A stretch of 64,000 bases of DNA from Peptoniphilus_A harei_B. Its GTDB lineage: Bacteria; Bacillota; Clostridia; Tissierellales; Peptoniphilaceae. Shown piece after piece: positions 52,850 to 62,380 of the stretch. A program made the translations under genes and the position numbers. Position 1 is the first letter of the stretch, and the number at the start of each line of letters is the position of its first letter. The stretch covers positions 62,001 through 126,000 of the forward strand of contig JAWGHR010000001.1 of assembly GCA_032560695.1 (NCBI GenBank), given 5' to 3'. The notes beneath the pieces are model-generated. The model did no database searches. It worked only from the letters and a program-made list of their open reading frames with translations, and was not told where the DNA came from.

Positions 52850-54839
52850 CTAAACCTCCTACTAAATCTTCAAGTTCTTCTAAACTCAAAATTTTTATAT
52901 CTAAGGACCTTGCTTTTTCATACTTAGATCCTGGGTTCTCTCCAACAACAACATAATCTGTGTTTTTACTTACTGATCCTGTTACTTTAGCGCCTAAAGA
53001 TATTAATTTCTCTTCCAATTTTTTCCTAGGAATTTCTAAAGTGCCTGTTAACACAAAAGTTTTTTTATCAAGTGGCTTAGGGCCATTATTATCATCTTCA
53101 TATATTGGCTTTAAACCTAAGTCAAACAACTCATCCACTGCCCCAATGATTCTATCATCGTGGAAGAATTCTACAATTTCTTTTGCTGTAATGTTTCCAA
53201 TGTCTCCTATAGAGACAAGTTCTTCTTCCTTAGAATTTTTTAATTTATCAAAGGATTTAAAATGATCAGCTAAGTCTCTAGCAGTTTTTATACCAACGTT
53301 AGGTATTCCAAGGGCATATATAAAGTTTGATAAATGTGGTTTTTTAGAGTTCTCAATTGCATTTAAAAGATTATTAGTCCTCTTCTCTTTAAAACCTTCT
53401 ATTTTAATTATATCTTCATATTTAAGCTTGTAAATATCCGGGATTTCTTTTAATCCAATCGTTGACATCAATTTTTCTATAGTCTTCTCACTAAAACCCT
53501 CAATATCCATAGCATCTCTTGATGCAAAATGTGTAAGTCTTGACACTAATTGTGGTACACAGGATAAGGTATTAGGACAAAATATATGGACTCCATCTTG
53601 ATAAAGGTGAGATCCACAATATGGGCAAGTTTTTGGTTTTTCTATTTCTCTTGTTTCATTTTCACTTGGAAGAGTCCCTAAAATTTCTGGTATAACATCG
53701 TTAGACCTTCTTATTAAAACTCTTGAACCTATCCTAACCTTTTTCCTAAGTATATCATCGTAATTATTTAAGGTAGCTCTTTGAACTGTTACTCCACCAA
53801 TATCTACTGGCTCAAGAATTGCTGAAGGAGTAACTTTTGCAGTCCTTCCAACATTCCAAACTACATCAAGAAGAGTAGTGGAAATTTCTTCTGCTTCAAA
53901 TTTATAAGCAACTGCCCAACGAGGAAACTTATTTGTATAGCCAAGGGCTCTTCTAGTTTCCATATCATTTACCTTTATAGTTACACCATCAATTAATACG
54001 TCTAACTTATTTCTATTCTCGCCAATTTCCTTTATTTTTTGTATTATGTCTGAGAATTTTTTGACTTTAAAATTATATTTTGAAACTTTAAAATTATTTT
54101 CTCTTAAGAAATTTTTAATATCATCATCTGATTTAAATATATCTTCTTCAATATATCCAACATTATAAAAGAAAGCTGTTAAGTTTCTTTTTTTAGTAAC
54201 CTTGGGATCCAAGTTTCTTAAGGCTCCTGCTGCTGCATTCCTAGCATTTTTTAATTTCTCATCATTTTCTTGGTTATATTTTTCCAGTTCAGATAGAGGC
54301 ATCAAGCCTTCTCCCTGAATTTCAATTTTTCCTGGATAAGAAATTCTTAAAGGAACAGAATAAATAGTCTTTACTTGCTCTAGGATTTCTTCACCAATTA
54401 TCCCATTTCCCCTAGTTGATGCCATAACAAGATTTTGATTTTCATATGTTAGATTAATTGTAAGTCCATCAAACTTAAGCTCAACTATAAACTCTGGTTC
54501 CGGCAATTTATTTACATTAGCTTGATTATAATCACTTACAAATTTTTCTATTCTATTATACCATCCAAGAAGAGCATCATCTCCCTGAGCCTTATCCATG
54601 GAGTAGAGTCTAGCAAGATGAATATGTTTTTCAAATTTGCTAAGGACAGCACCCCCTACTCTACTTGTAGGTGAATACGGTAGAACTGTTCCACTTTCAT
54701 TTTCTAAGTTGACTAACTTGTCATAAAGTTTGTCATACTCAGCATCAGAAAGAAGTGGGTCATCAAGAGTATAATAATGGTAGTTTAATTTATCAATTTC
54801 CTTGATTAAATTTTCAATTTCTTTTAATTTATCGTTCAT
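52842..54839 (-). CDS. ligA: NAD-dependent DNA ligase
   Basis: Seals nicks using NAD. The 665-residue protein has the Ia domain (YYTLDDPLLSDAEYDKL), adenylation Lys122 in ELKFDG, the OB fold, a four-Cys zinc finger (CPYC, then CPN and C), helix-hairpin-helix repeats and a C-terminal BRCT domain (about 590-665). It follows pcrA by ten bases, the standard pcrA-ligA pairing. Confidence 0.97.
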   Translation of the reverse strand: MNDKLKEIENLIKEIDKLNYHYYTLDDPLLSDAEYDKLYDKLVNLENESGTVLPYSPTSRVGGAVLSKFEKHIHLARLYSMDKAQGDDALLGWYNRIEKFVSDYNQANVNKLPEPEFIVELKFDGLTINLTYENQNLVMASTRGNGIIGEEILEQVKTIYSVPLRISYPGKIEIQGEGLMPLSELEKYNQENDEKLKNARNAAAGALRNLDPKVTKKRNLTAFFYNVGYIEEDIFKSDDDIKNFLRENNFKVSKYNFKVKKFSDIIQKIKEIGENRNKLDVLIDGVTIKVNDMETRRALGYTNKFPRWAVAYKFEAEEISTTLLDVVWNVGRTAKVTPSAILEPVDIGGVTVQRATLNNYDDILRKKVRIGSRVLIRRSNDVIPEILGTLPSENETREIEKPKTCPYCGSHLYQDGVHIFCPNTLSCVPQLVSRLTHFASRDAMDIEGFSEKTIEKLMSTIGLKEIPDIYKLKYEDIIKIEGFKEKRTNNLLNAIENSKKPHLSNFIYALGIPNVGIKTARDLADHFKSFDKLKNSKEEELVSIGDIGNITAKEIVEFFHDDRIIGAVDELFDLGLKPIYEDDNNGPKPLDKKTFVLTGTLEIPRKKLEEKLISLGAKVTGSVSKNTDYVVVGENPGSKYEKARSLDIKILSLEELEDLVGGLDE

Positions 54840-54849
54840 AAGTCACCAA

Positions 54850-57054
54850 CTAATCAATTAATTTAATAGGAGCAACAGATAACATTAATCTTTTTAAACC
54901 CTTTTTATCAAAGGAAATAACAACTTCATAGTCTCCATCTTTTTCTTTCTTTTGGACTACCATACCTTTGCCAAATATCTTATGTTTAACTTTATCACCA
55001 ACATTAATATTCTTAACAGTTATTTTATTGGCACTCTTGCTAGATTCAGACTTCTTTTCTATTCCAAAGAATTTAGTTTTTCTATTAACCGAAGATTTAT
55101 TTCCTTCATTGTAATCGCTAATTTCTAAAAGTTCTCTACTCTTATCTTCAATTATTTCTATTGTGTCGCCCATTTCATGAATAAATCTACTCCTTTTTGC
55201 CGGAGTTAATTTGCCATACATTGACCTAGTCCTTGAAGATGAAATAAAAAGATTGTCGCAGGCTCGAGTAACTCCTACATAACAAAGTCTTCTCTCTTCT
55301 TCAACCTCTTCTTCGCTTTCAATAGACCTGTTAGATGGGAATAATCCTTCTTCAAATCCTACTAAAAATACTGTGGAAAATTCCAAACCTTTGGCAGCGT
55401 GCATAGTCATAAGATTGACTCCACTTTCTTCGGAAGTCTTATCAACATCAGATAAAAGAGATAGGGTATTTAAATATTCGGCAAGTTCTACTCCTTCTCT
55501 ATCATATTCCATTATATTAGAGTGAAGTTCTTCAATATTTTCAATCCTTGTCTTGGCTTCAATTGTATTTTGATTTTTTAAATCTTCTATATAACCACTT
55601 TCGTATAATACCTCTTCGAAAAGCTTTCCAATTGAAAGTTTTTCAGACCTATCTTTTAAAATCTTTAAGATACTTCCAAAATCTCTAACATTTTTTCTTG
55701 CTCTGATGTTTAAATCCTCAAACTTGTCAATATTTGTAACAAGATCATAAAGAGATAGTCCATTTTTATCGGCATAATCCATTAAATCAGCTAAGGATGT
55801 ATCGCCTATTCCTCGCTTTGGTCTATTTATTATCCTAGATAAACTTACATTATCATCAGTATTATTTAAGGCTCTCAGGTAAGCTAAAACATCCTTTACT
55901 TCCATCCTATCATAGAATTTAAGTCCACCCACTATTTTGTAGGGTATGCTCTCCCTCACAAGAGCCTCTTCAAAACCTCTGGACTGGGCATTGGTTCTAT
56001 ATAAAATAGCCATATCTTTAAATTCTTCACCCTTATAGTGAAGACCTATTATTTTATTTATTACTCCATATTCTTCCTCATTTGAGTGAGGAAACTCTCT
56101 ATAAACAACTGGTTTACCTTCATTTCTTGAAGTCCAAAGATTTTTATCTATCCTAGTAGTATTGTTTTCTATGACCTTATTTGCTACTTCAAGAATTTTT
56201 TGAGTTGACCTATAATTCTGTTCTAGCTTTACGATTTTTGCACCTGGAAAATCTTTATGGAAGTTTAAGATATTATTAATATCAGCACCACGCCACTTAT
56301 AAATAGATTGGTCGTTATCTCCAACTACTGTGAGGTTTGGTTCCTTTCCTGCAACAAGTTTAATAAATTCATATTGTATTTTATTGGTATCTTGATATTC
56401 ATCAACAAAAATGTATTCAAACTTATTCCTATAAAATTCTCTGACATCTTCGTAATCTCTTAAAATATCAACTGTCTTTATTAATAGATCATCAAAATCC
56501 AAAGCGTTATTGCCTACTAGTTTTTTTTCATAAATTTCATAAATTTTGCCAAGATTTTCTTTGAAAAAGTTACTTTTATTTAAATCTAAGTATTCTTTTG
56601 GACTTAATCCTTCGCTTTTTATATTTGAAATATCGTTAACTAGAGTTCTTGGTTTATAAATATCTTTATCTAAACCTAGTTCTGCTATAGCTTCTTTAAC
56701 AACAGTAATTTGATCATCTCTGTCATAGATAGTAAAGCTTGAGCTATAACCAATTTTATCTATATTTTTCCTAAGTATTCTAACGCAAATTGAATGGAAA
56801 GTTCCAATCCACATTGAGGAGATGTCTTCTTCGATTAATTTTGAAACTCTATCTCTCATCTCATTAGCAGCCTTATTAGTAAAGGTAATTGCCAAAATCT
56901 TCCATGATGGAACTTGTAACTCTTCGATTAAATATGCAATTTTAGAAGTTACTACCTTTGTTTTACCACTTCCAGCTCCTGCTAGAATAAGTAAAGGACC
57001 ATCCGTTGCCAAAAGGGCTTCCTTCTGTTTATCATTTAATGTATTTATATCCAT
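54850..57054 (-). CDS. pcrA: UvrD/Rep-family DNA helicase PcrA
   Basis: 3'-5' helicase used in repair and to clear replication obstacles. The 734-residue protein has motif I GAGSGKT (Lys31), ITFTNKAANEM, DEYQDTN, QNYRSTQ, TMHAAKGLEF and GVTRA, and a C-terminal polymerase-binding-type Tudor domain (VGDKVKHKIFGKG). First gene of its operon, behind a near-consensus promoter. Confidence 0.96.
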   Translation of the reverse strand: MDINTLNDKQKEALLATDGPLLILAGAGSGKTKVVTSKIAYLIEELQVPSWKILAITFTNKAANEMRDRVSKLIEEDISSMWIGTFHSICVRILRKNIDKIGYSSSFTIYDRDDQITVVKEAIAELGLDKDIYKPRTLVNDISNIKSEGLSPKEYLDLNKSNFFKENLGKIYEIYEKKLVGNNALDFDDLLIKTVDILRDYEDVREFYRNKFEYIFVDEYQDTNKIQYEFIKLVAGKEPNLTVVGDNDQSIYKWRGADINNILNFHKDFPGAKIVKLEQNYRSTQKILEVANKVIENNTTRIDKNLWTSRNEGKPVVYREFPHSNEEEYGVINKIIGLHYKGEEFKDMAILYRTNAQSRGFEEALVRESIPYKIVGGLKFYDRMEVKDVLAYLRALNNTDDNVSLSRIINRPKRGIGDTSLADLMDYADKNGLSLYDLVTNIDKFEDLNIRARKNVRDFGSILKILKDRSEKLSIGKLFEEVLYESGYIEDLKNQNTIEAKTRIENIEELHSNIMEYDREGVELAEYLNTLSLLSDVDKTSEESGVNLMTMHAAKGLEFSTVFLVGFEEGLFPSNRSIESEEEVEEERRLCYVGVTRACDNLFISSSRTRSMYGKLTPAKRSRFIHEMGDTIEIIEDKSRELLEISDYNEGNKSSVNRKTKFFGIEKKSESSKSANKITVKNINVGDKVKHKIFGKGMVVQKKEKDGDYEVVISFDKKGLKRLMLSVAPIKLID

Positions 57055-57075
57055 GACTTCTCCTTACTGCTAAAT

Positions 57076-57104
57076 ATTATATGTTTTTTTGCTCTTATTT
57101 TCAA
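57076..57104 (-). promoter_or_regulatory. Promoter of the pcrA-ligA-gatCAB operon
   Basis: On the minus strand TTGAAA (57104-57099), exactly 17 bases and a perfect TATAAT (57081-57076). The -35 overlaps the stop codon of tcdA, so the two genes are packed without spacer. Confidence 0.75.
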
Positions 57105-57781
57105 CTTATTAAGATGTCCCTTATGACTTGAGAAGCTAGTACCATGCCACAAACTGGTGGAACAAAAGAGATTGATCCAGGCGTTCTATCTCCAGTTTTT
57201 ATTGGAAGCTCACTTGAACAAACCACCTTTAGTTTTTTAATTCCCATCTCTTTTAATTTTTTTCTCATAATTCTTGCTACAGGATCATTTTGTGTCTTTT
57301 CAATATCTATAACTTGGAACTTTGTAGGATCCAATCTATTACCTGCCCCCATCGCAGAAATTATTTTTATATCTCTATCATATGCTTCTCTAATAATCAA
57401 AAGCTTAGATGTAATTGTGTCAATTGCATCCACAACATAATCATAATTTTCAAAATCAATATCTCCAATATTTTCTTCATTTACAAATAAATCATATTTT
57501 TTTATCTTTAATTTTGGATTGATTTCAAGAAGTCTTTCTTCACATGCGTCAACTTTTCTCATTCCCAAAGTCTTGGTAGTGGCAAATACTTGTCTATTTA
57601 AATTTGTAACTTCGTATTCATCCCCATCAACAAGGCCTATCTCTCCTATTCCTGCTCTTACTAAGGCTTCAACACAGGATCCACCGACTCCACCAAGTCC
57701 AAATACAATAACGGACTTATCATTTATTTTCATGATATCCTCTTTTGGAATCATTCTCTCAATTCTACTTAAAAATTCCAC
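57101..57781 (-). CDS. tcdA: tRNA threonylcarbamoyladenosine dehydratase TcdA-like (ThiF/HesA family)
   Basis: ThiF-fold enzyme expected to cyclise t6A37 in tRNA to ct6A. The 226-residue protein has GLGGVGGSCVEALVRAG (about 29-45), VDGDEYEVTNLNRQ, the adenylating-enzyme DAIDT, and VCSSELP with a conserved Cys. Start is GTG 57781 behind GGAGG with short (four-base) spacing; the N-terminal FLSRIERMIPKED fits the family start. Other ThiF roles remain possible, but no thiamine or molybdopterin genes are near. Confidence 0.87.
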   Translation of the reverse strand: MEFLSRIERMIPKEDIMKINDKSVIVFGLGGVGGSCVEALVRAGIGEIGLVDGDEYEVTNLNRQVFATTKTLGMRKVDACEERLLEINPKLKIKKYDLFVNEENIGDIDFENYDYVVDAIDTITSKLLIIREAYDRDIKIISAMGAGNRLDPTKFQVIDIEKTQNDPVARIMRKKLKEMGIKKLKVVCSSELPIKTGDRTPGSISFVPPVCGMVLASQVIRDILIS

Positions 57782-57796
57782 TTTTCCTCCAATTTG

Positions 57797-57823
57797 AAAG
57801 GGCCGTCAAATGAACAGCCCTTT
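57797..57823 (-). terminator. Terminator after the shorter SLH gene
   Basis: AAAGGGC (57797-57803) and GCCCTTT (57817-57823) form the outer stem with two further inner pairs, five bases from the SLH gene stop. On the minus strand the T tract is interrupted (TTTCAAATT), so termination may be incomplete and feed tcdA. Confidence 0.7.
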
Positions 57824-57828
57824 TAAGA

Positions 57829-58899
57829 TTATTTTAGTTTTATGTTTGTTAGACTATTTTCGCCAAGGATACCACTACCCTCAACAGTGTCATTTATATT
57901 ATGTTTTCTGAAAGTATTTACAGTCACTACTTGTCCAGGACCAAATCTATCGGAATCGGATTCAGTTAGTTTAATCCTAATGAAACTAACATTTTTACTG
58001 TCTATAATTTCAATAACTTGGCCTTTAAAATTAATTGGTATGTTAGCTTCCGCAGCTTCCAAGTTTTCTTTATCATCTTTTGACTTATTATTAAAATTCT
58101 CATTTGCCAATAATGAATTATTATCTAGAATTGAAGAATTATTCTCAGTATTACTTTCCTTTTCTAAATTCTTTTCTTCATGATTATCTAATAAATCATC
58201 AGCTTCAACTTCTTTTTGCTTCTCGGTATTATCTAAATTACTATTATAATACTCAAGAGATTTGGAAGTTAACACTGCAATTTCACTTCTTCTTATTGCA
58301 AGATTTCCATTAAAATTACCTTCTGAGCCTGTGCTTGTAAAAATATTTGCATTTACAAGATTTGGAAGATACTCAATAGTTAGAGGATGAATTTTTTTAA
58401 TATCATTATACTTTAAGTTGCTTGTATCTTGACTTTTATCGATACTTAAAGCTCTGGCAAAATAAACTGCTATTGTATTTCTATTTGGATAAAGCTTATT
58501 ATCTAAAAATCCTCTTTCACGAGCATTTGTTAATGTCTTTTCAGTAATTGTGCCATGGTACAAGTTAAAACAAATTGCATCTTTTGCCCAGTCTATAACT
58601 CCATTAGCGTTTACCATCTCCATGTAAGCCTCTCTAGCTAATCTCATATCATCATTACTAGGATTTGAAATAGTTTTAATAATTTGCATTGTTTCCAAAA
58701 AACTAACAGGATTATTTGGTTTAAATGTTCCATCTTCATATCCATTTAGAATATTTTTGTTAGAAAGTTCTTCCACGTATTTGTAAACCCATTCTGTCTT
58801 ACCACTATTCTTAACATCTGTAAAGGATTTTGCGAAAATACTTGCTGGTGCTAATAAAATCGATAGAACTAAATTTATTACTATAATTTTCTTTTTCAT
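57829..58899 (-). CDS. SLH-domain surface protein (shorter paralogue)
   Basis: The 356-residue protein starts at ATG 58899 with a signal peptide (MKKKIIVINLVLS to FAK, about residue 24), behind GGAGTG; codons upstream to 59013 are leader. Three S-layer-homology repeats fill about 25-215 (SFTDVKNSGKTEWVYKYVEEL, NGYEDGTFKPNNPVS, GNFNGNLAIRRSEIA). A Glu/Asn/Lys-rich spacer is followed by a small beta domain (INFKGQVIEIIDSKNVS to the end). SLH repeats hold proteins to pyruvylated wall polymers by family knowledge. It is paralogous to the gene at 59010. Confidence 0.88.
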   Translation of the reverse strand: MKKKIIVINLVLSILLAPASIFAKSFTDVKNSGKTEWVYKYVEELSNKNILNGYEDGTFKPNNPVSFLETMQIIKTISNPSNDDMRLAREAYMEMVNANGVIDWAKDAICFNLYHGTITEKTLTNARERGFLDNKLYPNRNTIAVYFARALSIDKSQDTSNLKYNDIKKIHPLTIEYLPNLVNANIFTSTGSEGNFNGNLAIRRSEIAVLTSKSLEYYNSNLDNTEKQKEVEADDLLDNHEEKNLEKESNTENNSSILDNNSLLANENFNNKSKDDKENLEAAEANIPINFKGQVIEIIDSKNVSFIRIKLTESDSDRFGPGQVVTVNTFRKHNINDTVEGSGILGENSLTNIKLK

Positions 58900-58917
58900 A
58901 ATATCACTCCAGAGTAA

Positions 58918-58926
58918 ATTATAGCA
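58918..58926 (-). promoter_or_regulatory. Extended -10 promoter of the shorter SLH gene
   Basis: TGCTATAAT on the minus strand is an extended -10 (TG-N-TATAAT) about 19 bases before the ATG. No good -35 is present, which the extended -10 can offset. Confidence 0.55.
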
Positions 58927-58969
58927 TAAAATTAAGTATTTAAAAATTATTAACTTAATTAAATCCAAT

Positions 58970-58996
58970 AAAAAAGAAGCCTCAAGGGCTCCTTTT
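58970..58996 (-). terminator. Terminator after the longer SLH gene
   Basis: On the minus strand AAGGAGCC pairs with GGCTTCTT (one G-T pair) around a five-base loop, followed by TTTTATT. It lies 14 bases past the stop at 59010 and separates the two SLH transcripts. Confidence 0.8.
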
Positions 58997-59009
58997 AAAT
59001 TAAAGTTTA

Positions 59010-61049
59010 TCAATATGTTGAAATATTACCGTTCATTGATGAGTTATAAGTGTTTCTTGAAGAATTTCTTTCTAATTCCTTAAATGTATAGAAATTTCTT
59101 CTTTCTCTTATACTATTAACTTGGTCTAACTCATAGTAACCAGTATTTCCCACAACTTCTTCTATATTAAGTTGTTGTATATTTGATCTTTCATCAAGAT
59201 ATCCATTAGCTAGAAAGACATCATTTAATAAAACATTACCTTCTAATGAAATATTAATTGTTTCACCTGGTTTTATCCTATTGTTGTCTGATTGTATAAC
59301 TTTTAAAGTAACAGCATAAGTGTTAAATTGATTAGATGTTTTATTTGCTCTTAATACTTGGAACATTGTATTAAATTGTAAATCTTTGTTTACAATATTA
59401 ATTTCTTCAACTTTACCATAATCATTAAGTTTTAAATTAACGCTCTTTCCTACAAGAAAATCCTCTGTAACAGAGTGTACTCTAATACCACCTTCTCTTA
59501 TAATAGGATCATTAACTAAGGAATATGTTTTATATCCTCCACTGTTAAGTTCTAGTTCAATATAAGGATCTGAATTTCTTCTTTGATAATCAAATGTTGT
59601 CTCATATAAAGATGCTCTTCTAACCTTACCCATAGCTATGCCATTATCTTCACCATCTGATCTTCCTATAAGGACTTTGTATTTAACATAAAAAGTAACA
59701 TTATCATTTAAAGAAACATCGTTTAATCTTTTTGTTTCATTAGTAATGTAAAATTCATAAATTTTTCCATCGCTTAACTTTAGTTTTATTGAAGCCTTAT
59801 CCTTATTAGAGTTTTCTATAGAAACAATTTGACCTTTTACATAGGCTTCTTTAGGGAAAACTGTGATTTCTGTTATTTTATTTTCAGCATTAGTCTTAAA
59901 TTCAACTAAGTCATCTACTGCGATGTCTTCTAATTTTAAGTCTTTACCGTAAGCTTTGATTTTTACATTCTTATCTAAATCAAAAGTTTTTGTATCTGAT
60001 GTTGAAATTTTTGAAGTAGTTCTAAAGTTTATAGAATCAGAATTTTCTCTGTATCTAAGAGTGATTTGATTGTTGCCCTTTGAGTTTACATATCCAACCA
60101 TATCAAGCATTGCATTTGTAACTGTTATTGTCTTTGCAGTTCCTTCTCTTTCACCAGCCTTAGCTTTAATATATTCAATTTCAACTTCTTGACCAGCTTT
60201 AATATCTTCAAGCTTAATATCTTTGTCTTTTAGTTTGTACTTAGTGTTGCTATCAATATCGAAGGAATACTTTGTATCCTTAGTTTCTATAATAACAACA
60301 TTAACATTGTTAAGTTTAGATGAAAGAATAACTGTACCCTTTAATTTTTCAGTTTTTGCTTCAATTTTATTTTTTTCTGCATAATCAAAAGAAGCTTTTG
60401 TAATTATTGCAGTTTCAGCACGAGTTATTGGTCTGTCACCTTCAAAGTTTCCATCAGAACCAGTTGATGTAAAGATTTTTGCCTCAACAAGAGAAGATAA
60501 ATAACCCTTAAGAGTTTCGCTCATCTTATCCTTGTCATCGTGTTTTAAAAGACTTGTGTTTCCATTAGGGCTAAGTTGTAGTGCTCTTGCAAAGAAAATT
60601 GCTATGTCTCCTCTACTTGGGTACTCTCTACCACTTATTTTAAAGAAACCTCTTTCATTAGCTTTTTTCAAAGAATTTTCATCTAGATATCCTCTGTGGA
60701 GTGCTAGACAAATCGCTTCTTGTGACCAAGAGTTAACACCGTTGTCTTTGGCAAGTTTTGAATATTTTTCTTTAGCAGTTTTTATCTCTTCATCACTTGG
60801 TCTTAAAACCTGTTTGATTAATTGTAAAAGCTCTTCTAGAGAAACAGATTCTCCTGGTTTAAACTCTCCATCAGGGTGTCCACTAATTATGTCATTGTCA
60901 CTTAACACATCAATTGCATCGTATGCCCAAGAGTACCTATTGTTCTTTTTCTTAACATCTTTGAACTCTTTTGCAAAAGTTGCACTTGGAGCTAGCATTA
61001 ATGCAGCAAGTCCAAGAGCAGCTGCTCTCTTTAAATTATTGGATTTCAT
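59010..61049 (-). CDS. SLH-domain surface protein (longer paralogue)
   Basis: The 679-residue protein has a signal peptide (MKSNNLKRAA to TFAK, about 26), three SLH repeats (about 27-225: EFKDVKKKNNRYSWAYDAI, SGHPDGEFKPGES, FTSTGSDGNFEGDRPITRAE) and a long beta-rich remainder with repeated units resembling DUF5666 (KLEDIKAGQEVEIEY, KLEDIAVDDLVEFKT). No sortase motif or C-terminal anchor is seen, so wall binding should be through the SLH part. GGAGG precedes the ATG. Likely an S-layer-associated protein; ligand unknown. Confidence 0.88.
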   Translation of the reverse strand: MKSNNLKRAAALGLAALMLAPSATFAKEFKDVKKKNNRYSWAYDAIDVLSDNDIISGHPDGEFKPGESVSLEELLQLIKQVLRPSDEEIKTAKEKYSKLAKDNGVNSWSQEAICLALHRGYLDENSLKKANERGFFKISGREYPSRGDIAIFFARALQLSPNGNTSLLKHDDKDKMSETLKGYLSSLVEAKIFTSTGSDGNFEGDRPITRAETAIITKASFDYAEKNKIEAKTEKLKGTVILSSKLNNVNVVIIETKDTKYSFDIDSNTKYKLKDKDIKLEDIKAGQEVEIEYIKAKAGEREGTAKTITVTNAMLDMVGYVNSKGNNQITLRYRENSDSINFRTTSKISTSDTKTFDLDKNVKIKAYGKDLKLEDIAVDDLVEFKTNAENKITEITVFPKEAYVKGQIVSIENSNKDKASIKLKLSDGKIYEFYITNETKRLNDVSLNDNVTFYVKYKVLIGRSDGEDNGIAMGKVRRASLYETTFDYQRRNSDPYIELELNSGGYKTYSLVNDPIIREGGIRVHSVTEDFLVGKSVNLKLNDYGKVEEINIVNKDLQFNTMFQVLRANKTSNQFNTYAVTLKVIQSDNNRIKPGETINISLEGNVLLNDVFLANGYLDERSNIQQLNIEEVVGNTGYYELDQVNSIRERRNFYTFKELERNSSRNTYNSSMNGNISTY

Positions 61050-61085
61050 AATAAAACCTCCATTTTCTTTCTACATCTTTTAATC

Positions 61086-61094
61086 ATTATAACA
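61086..61094 (-). promoter_or_regulatory. Extended -10 promoter of the longer SLH gene
   Basis: TGTTATAAT on the minus strand (61094-61086) is an extended -10 about 36 bases before the ATG; the -35 region is poor. The same TG-N-TATAAT type precedes the shorter SLH gene. Confidence 0.55.
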
Positions 61095-61173
61095 TAAATA
61101 TACTTTTATGAAGTTTAGAATTTATTAAAATTTCATTAAATTAATAAGGAAAAGTCCCAATTAAGTCAATAAC

Positions 61174-61204
61174 TTGAATAAACTTAGTATTTATTTGGTA
61201 TAAT
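61174..61204 (+). promoter_or_regulatory. Candidate promoter of the SirC-like/cupin/Cys-Cys genes
   Basis: TTGAAT (61174-61179) and a perfect TATAAT (61199-61204) are separated by 19 bases, longer than ideal. It is the best candidate in the 207-base gap. Confidence 0.45.
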
Positions 61205-61256
61205 TAAGCTAAGTGATACATACACTAATGCAAAAAAATTTTAAAGGAGTGATAAG

Positions 61257-62069
61257 ATGCGATACATGCCAGTGAGCTTAGATACTCTCGACAAGAAAAT
61301 CCTAATTTTGGGAGGCGGTTATCTTGCCTACTCTGCCTTAAAGTCTGTCATTGATTCAGAAGCAGAAATATATATGATTGGAGATTCCTTTACAACAAAT
61401 ATTGTAAATATCGCCGAAAAGTCCCAAGGAAAAATTAAACTAAAGGAACATGAAGTTGATAAAGATTTTATGTTTATGGGTTATGACTATGTCTTAATAG
61501 CTACTGAAGACTTCGAAGTTAACGAAGCCTTAGAAAAAAGAGCTGTTTCAAGAAAAATGGTTTATCAAAGGTTTGACATCTTGTCTAAATCTTTGATGTC
61601 TATTAATAAGTCTATTGAACGAGGACCTTTAACTTTTTCACTTAATAGTTCTAGGATTAACCCAACTATTACAGATATTATTTATGAAGATTTAGAAAGA
61701 TTTTCTGAAAGCTATAGCATTGAAAAAATTAATATTTTAAATGAAATTAGATCTGAATTAGTTCGCAAAAATTCCCAAAACATTGATGAAATTATTAGAA
61801 GGCTCTATGAAAGTGAAACTATTAATCTTTCCACTTTCTTGGATAAAATGCCTGGATATAAGATTGAAGATTTGAAGTCTTCAGAAAATCTAATTAATTC
61901 TATTGAGAAGGGTGAGGAAATCAAAACAGAAAAAGAATCTACAATGGAAGATGATCAGATTATAAAAAAGAATCTTGATGATGCGAAAAACACTTCAAGA
62001 GATAAAGATCTCATTAAATCTAATTTAAATTTAGATTCTTTTAAAGATTTAGATAGGTTTGACGAATAA
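61257..62069 (+). CDS. Precorrin-2 dehydrogenase (SirC/Met8)-like NAD-binding protein
   Basis: The 270-residue protein has an N-terminal Rossmann domain of the SirC/Met8/CysG-N type: KKILILGGGYLAYSALKSV, DYVLIATEDFEVNEAL, and RGPLTFSLNSSRINPTITDII, which resembles the substrate-side strand of those enzymes. The C-terminal 70 residues are charged and probably disordered. No sirohaem, haem or cobalamin gene is in the window, so the reaction is doubtful and it may be a redox sensor. AAAGGAG precedes the ATG. First of three plus-strand genes. Confidence 0.65.
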   Translation: MRYMPVSLDTLDKKILILGGGYLAYSALKSVIDSEAEIYMIGDSFTTNIVNIAEKSQGKIKLKEHEVDKDFMFMGYDYVLIATEDFEVNEALEKRAVSRKMVYQRFDILSKSLMSINKSIERGPLTFSLNSSRINPTITDIIYEDLERFSESYSIEKINILNEIRSELVRKNSQNIDEIIRRLYESETINLSTFLDKMPGYKIEDLKSSENLINSIEKGEEIKTEKESTMEDDQIIKKNLDDAKNTSRDKDLIKSNLNLDSFKDLDRFDE

Positions 62070-62091
62070 TTTTTAAGAAAGGATATATAAA

Positions 62092-62379
62092 ATGATTGGT
62101 TATGTAGGAAGTATGCCTGGAAAAGTTTTTAACGAAAAAGAATTTACTCTTGTAAAAAAAGTTTTAGCCTCTGGAGAAACTATTGAAAAACACAACCACC
62201 CTGGCTTTACTGTACTTGTAACTATTGTTAAGGGTGAAATTAAAGTACTTTTAAATGATGAAGAAGATAGAGATTTTGAACCAGGTAAGGTTTTAAAGTT
62301 TGATGGCGAAAATTATATTTCTATTGAAGCTGTTAAATCCAGTGAATTTTTTGTTACCTTAATCAAAAAGAGTGAATAA
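62092..62379 (+). CDS. Small cupin-fold protein
   Basis: The 95-residue protein fits a single cupin: ASGETIEKHNHPGFTVLVTIVKGEIKVL holds the first motif with two His, and EPGKVLKFDG the second, but the second-motif His is not evident. Such small cupins bind metals or small ligands; no substrate can be named. It lies 22 bases after the SirC-like gene and one base before the next start, so all three are probably co-transcribed. Confidence 0.72.
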   Translation: MIGYVGSMPGKVFNEKEFTLVKKVLASGETIEKHNHPGFTVLVTIVKGEIKVLLNDEEDRDFEPGKVLKFDGENYISIEAVKSSEFFVTLIKKSE

Positions 62380-62380
62380 T

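Noticed and set aside
61257..62069. Calling the SirC-like gene a true sirohaem synthase
   Set aside because: Only the dehydrogenase-type fold is visible, the chelatase part is not convincing, and no tetrapyrrole gene is near, so the reaction is left open.
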